Origin: Actinomycetota bacterium
Lineage (GTDB): Bacteria; Actinomycetota; Acidimicrobiia; Spongiisociales; UBA11373
Reading direction: 5' to 3'
Length of the DNA: 41,208 nt
Assembly (NCBI GenBank): GCA_018821365.1
Contig: JAHJML010000016.1
Span: 1-41,208, forward strand
A model generated the notes under the pieces. That model was given only the letters and a program-made list of their open reading frames with translations. It was not told the origin of the DNA and made no database searches. The translations under genes and the position numbers were made by a program. Positions 39,073-41,208 of the stretch are shown in pieces. Every line of letters starts with the position of its first letter. Position 1 is the first letter of the stretch.

Positions 39073-40749
39073 TCAGGGTGCTTCGGCCATTCGGCGTCCG
39101 ACGATGGCCATGACGGCGGCCTCACCGCCGGCCGCCTCGATCTCGAGTGACGAGGCCTGCTCCAGGTAGGCATCGGCTCCGTCGAGTCCGGCTGCGTTGA
39201 CCCTGACGTTGAGCGCCGCCCCCCGGGCCGCCGCCCGGGCCATGATCGCTCCCACCCCGGCATCCGAAACCGACGAGGTCATCCCTTGCTCCGCCATGGC
39301 GGTGAGGACTTCGAACGAGGCGACGGCCGTCTCCATGACCGCCAGCGGCACCTCGATCGCCCGACGGGTGGCCGCCTCGATCGCCGCCATCCGGGCCGCC
39401 ACCTCGGCCGGGGTGGCGGCGGGGAGTCGGTGGGCGGCGAGGATCCCGTTGAACGCGTCGGTGTCCTGGTCCACCAGGGCCAGCAGGCGTTGGTGGAGGC
39501 CCTTGCCGCGCTCGGCCCAGTCGGAGAACTCCTCCCACCGGTCGTCCCATCCCCGCTTGTGGGCCGACAGGTTGGCGACCATGGTGCCGAGACCGGCGCC
39601 GAGGGCACCGGCCAGCGCTGCCACCGAACCGCCCCCTGGGGCAACCGACTCCGAGGCGGTCTCCTCGACGAATCCCCGCACCGTCCGGTCGACGAGTCGG
39701 GCGCCGTCGGTGGGTGCCAGTCGGTACTCGATGATCTTCTGGGCCGGGTCGAAGGGTCCCAGTTCGTCGAGGCCCATCGACCGGACGGCGATCTTGATCA
39801 GTTCGGTGTCGGCGACCCCGGTGGAGCGCTGCTGTTTGCGGAGGTAGTGGCGGCCGGCGTCGAGCATCGCCTGCAGAGGGATCAAACCGACGATCTCCGA
39901 TCCGGTCACCCGCATCCCCCTGGCGGCCGCCATTGCGGCGGCCTCGTCGAAGGCGGCGTGGATCGGCGTCACCGAGATGTCGGTCAGGTTCATGGAGATC
40001 TGGGCAATGCCGTACTCCTCGATGTACAAGCCGATCGCCTTGACCGACGGCAGGCTCCCCGGGATCCAGACCGGTTCGCCTGCCGGGTCGCGGACGATGC
40101 CGCCGGCGGCGTCCCGTTCGACGCGGCCCTTCTCCCTCACGTCGAAGGCGACGGCATTGGCGCGCCGGGTGGAGGTCGTGTTGAGGTTGACGTTGTAGGC
40201 GATCAGGAAGTCGCGGGCGCCCACCGCGGTGGCGCCCGATCGGGGATTGAAGGTGGCCGGCCCGAAGTCGGGCTGCCAGGCCCGGTCCCGCAGTTTGTCT
40301 TCGAGGCCCTCGTACTCACCGGCCCTCACGTCGGCCAGGTTGCGGTGGTGCTCGGCCGAGGCCGCCTTCTCATACAGGAAGACGGTCAGGCCGGCGTCTC
40401 CGAGGCGGCTCCCAACCTCCCGGGCCAACCCCATGGTCTCCTCCATGGTGATGCCGCTCACCGGCACCAGGGGGCACACGTCCATCGCCCCGAAACGGGG
40501 ATGCTCCCCGTGGTGGGCGCCCATGTCGATGACGTCGGCCGCCGTCACCCCGGCCGCCACCGCCGCCTCGACCACCGCATCCGGAGGGCCGACGAAGGTC
40601 ACCACGGTGCGATTGGTGGCGGCGCCGGGGTCGACGTCGAGCAGGGTGACGCCGTCGACGGCCTCGATGGCACTGGTGATCCGATCGATGGCGGCGCGGT
40701 TGCGACCCTCGGAGAAGTTGGGGACGCATTCGACGAGTGGCTCGGTCAT
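39073..40749 (-). CDS. ftcD: Bifunctional glutamate formimidoyltransferase / formimidoyl-THF cyclodeaminase
   Basis: A 558-residue fusion. The N-terminal transferase (about 1-330) has VECVPNFSEG, the catalytic His in GEHPRFGAMDVCP (His83), and RDFLIAYNVNLNT. The C-terminal cyclodeaminase (about 355-558) has SVAPGGGSVAALAGALGAGLGTMVANL. It moves the formimino group from formimino-glutamate to tetrahydrofolate and then releases ammonia, giving 5,10-methenyl-THF. It completes histidine breakdown with HutH, HutU and HutI. The fused form is the animal-type layout; many bacteria keep two genes. GGGAG precedes the ATG. It is separated from the hut genes by 6 kb of unrelated genes. Confidence 0.95.
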   Translation of the reverse strand: MTEPLVECVPNFSEGRNRAAIDRITSAIEAVDGVTLLDVDPGAATNRTVVTFVGPPDAVVEAAVAAGVTAADVIDMGAHHGEHPRFGAMDVCPLVPVSGITMEETMGLAREVGSRLGDAGLTVFLYEKAASAEHHRNLADVRAGEYEGLEDKLRDRAWQPDFGPATFNPRSGATAVGARDFLIAYNVNLNTTSTRRANAVAFDVREKGRVERDAAGGIVRDPAGEPVWIPGSLPSVKAIGLYIEEYGIAQISMNLTDISVTPIHAAFDEAAAMAAARGMRVTGSEIVGLIPLQAMLDAGRHYLRKQQRSTGVADTELIKIAVRSMGLDELGPFDPAQKIIEYRLAPTDGARLVDRTVRGFVEETASESVAPGGGSVAALAGALGAGLGTMVANLSAHKRGWDDRWEEFSDWAERGKGLHQRLLALVDQDTDAFNGILAAHRLPAATPAEVAARMAAIEAATRRAIEVPLAVMETAVASFEVLTAMAEQGMTSSVSDAGVGAIMARAAARGAALNVRVNAAGLDGADAYLEQASSLEIEAAGGEAAVMAIVGRRMAEAP

Positions 40750-40956
40750 GGGGACTCCCGCTCGGGGCCGAGGGGAACGATACCGGCCGCGCCGCCGACC
40801 CGGCGTCAGGATGCCGCCCAACCGGATGGCGGGCCGCCCGGAGAGCGACCCTGGCGGGAAGGGCCGGAGGCCCCTAGCGGTGCCAATCGGGGTGGTGGAG
40901 GGTGGGGGGACCGCCGCACCAACGACGGCGTCCCGCGAGCGTGGAGGCCTCTGGAG

Positions 40957-41208
40957 ATGAATGACAAGAAGGCCGATCTGGCCGGCCCCGGGATCAGCAC
41001 CTACCCGGAGGTCGCCAAGGTCCTGCCGACCGGCTACCGGTCGGTGCTGACCCCCATGGAGACGATGGAGGCGCTGTTCGCCTCCAAGGCCTTCATCGAG
41101 GAGGGCCTGTGTCGTGAGTTGAACCTCAAGATGGTCCAGGTCCCCCTGATCGTGACCCGGGAGAGCGGTGTCAACGACATGCTCGACCGTGACGGCTCCC
41201 GCACCCCG
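40957..41208 (+). CDS. asnA: Aspartate-ammonia ligase (asparagine synthetase A), cut by window end
   Basis: The first 84 codons of a class II tRNA-synthetase-like AsnA. The stretch LFASKAFIEEGLCRELNLKMVQVPLIVTRESGVNDMLDRDGSRTP matches the AsnA helix and strand that carry IEVQAPILS and DNLSG in E. coli, in the variant with GSRTP found in other phyla. It would make asparagine from aspartate and ammonia with ATP. A GGAGG lies nine bases before the ATG. The 207-base gap to the divergent FTCD start holds no gene I can support. Release of ammonia by HutH and FTCD next door would give it substrate, but a link is inference. Confidence 0.75.
   Translation, partial: MNDKKADLAGPGISTYPEVAKVLPTGYRSVLTPMETMEALFASKAFIEEGLCRELNLKMVQVPLIVTRESGVNDMLDRDGSRTP

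Overview
The window is GC-rich, gene-dense DNA with short intergenic gaps and no transposase, integrase, tRNA, rRNA or CRISPR array that I can see. Many genes begin with GTG. A set of genes carries a TANNNT box 5 to 8 bases before the start codon in place of a Shine-Dalgarno site, which is the leaderless pattern common in Actinomycetota. With the gene content (LemA/DUF2207, TldD/TldE, YbdK-type ligase, DUF4389, SH3-DUF proteins, DUF885 lipoprotein), this suggests an uncultured-type actinobacterium, possibly near Acidimicrobiia. The phylum-level placement is inference.

Layout. 1-3.5 kb: end of a small membrane protein, GDP-mannose 4,6-dehydratase joined to a LysR remnant, an RNA-binding RRM protein with a regulated leader, a tiny coupled zinc-knuckle protein, and a small Cys/His protein. 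3.1-9.5 kb: SRPBCC protein, tryptophanase/tyrosine phenol-lyase family enzyme, phosphoribosyltransferase, DUF4015 glycosidase-like protein, XdhC and CoxG, then repeat element A. 9.5-12.2 kb: GH13 alpha-glucosidase, GNAT acetyltransferase, nitroreductase. 12.2-18 kb (minus strand): receiver-only regulator, two tandem SH3/membrane paralogs, trans-aconitate methyltransferase (apparent CTG start) and a penicillin-binding lipoprotein. 18-24.6 kb: YbdK-type ligase, DUF2207 + LemA, TldD-TldE-DUF2007. 24.6-27.5 kb: MazF-like toxin and ribbon-helix-helix antitoxin, repeat element B, YceI with a divergent MarR regulator and two operators, repeat element C, ArfB. 27.5-33 kb: hutH, an LEA-like repeat protein, DUF4389, hutU-hutI. 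33-41 kb: a two-component system with a secreted GDG-repeat protein, a beta-lactamase-family remnant, a DUF885 lipoprotein, DeoD, an acyltransferase, a fused FTCD and the start of AsnA.

Functionally, the clearest pathway is histidine catabolism: HutH, HutU and HutI make formimino-glutamate, and the fused FTCD moves the formimino group to tetrahydrofolate, giving glutamate and ammonia. A neighbouring AsnA could use ammonia. DeoD and the phosphoribosyltransferase point to purine salvage, and the beta-lyase to tryptophan or tyrosine breakdown. The most unusual observations are a family of composite palindromic repeats (three loci), two probable CTG-initiated genes, two remnant genes lying at gene junctions, a beta-eliminating lyase with a non-canonical specificity residue, tandem SH3/membrane paralogs, and a consistent leaderless promoter spacing across nine genes. 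I found no wholly new multi-gene system that I can defend.
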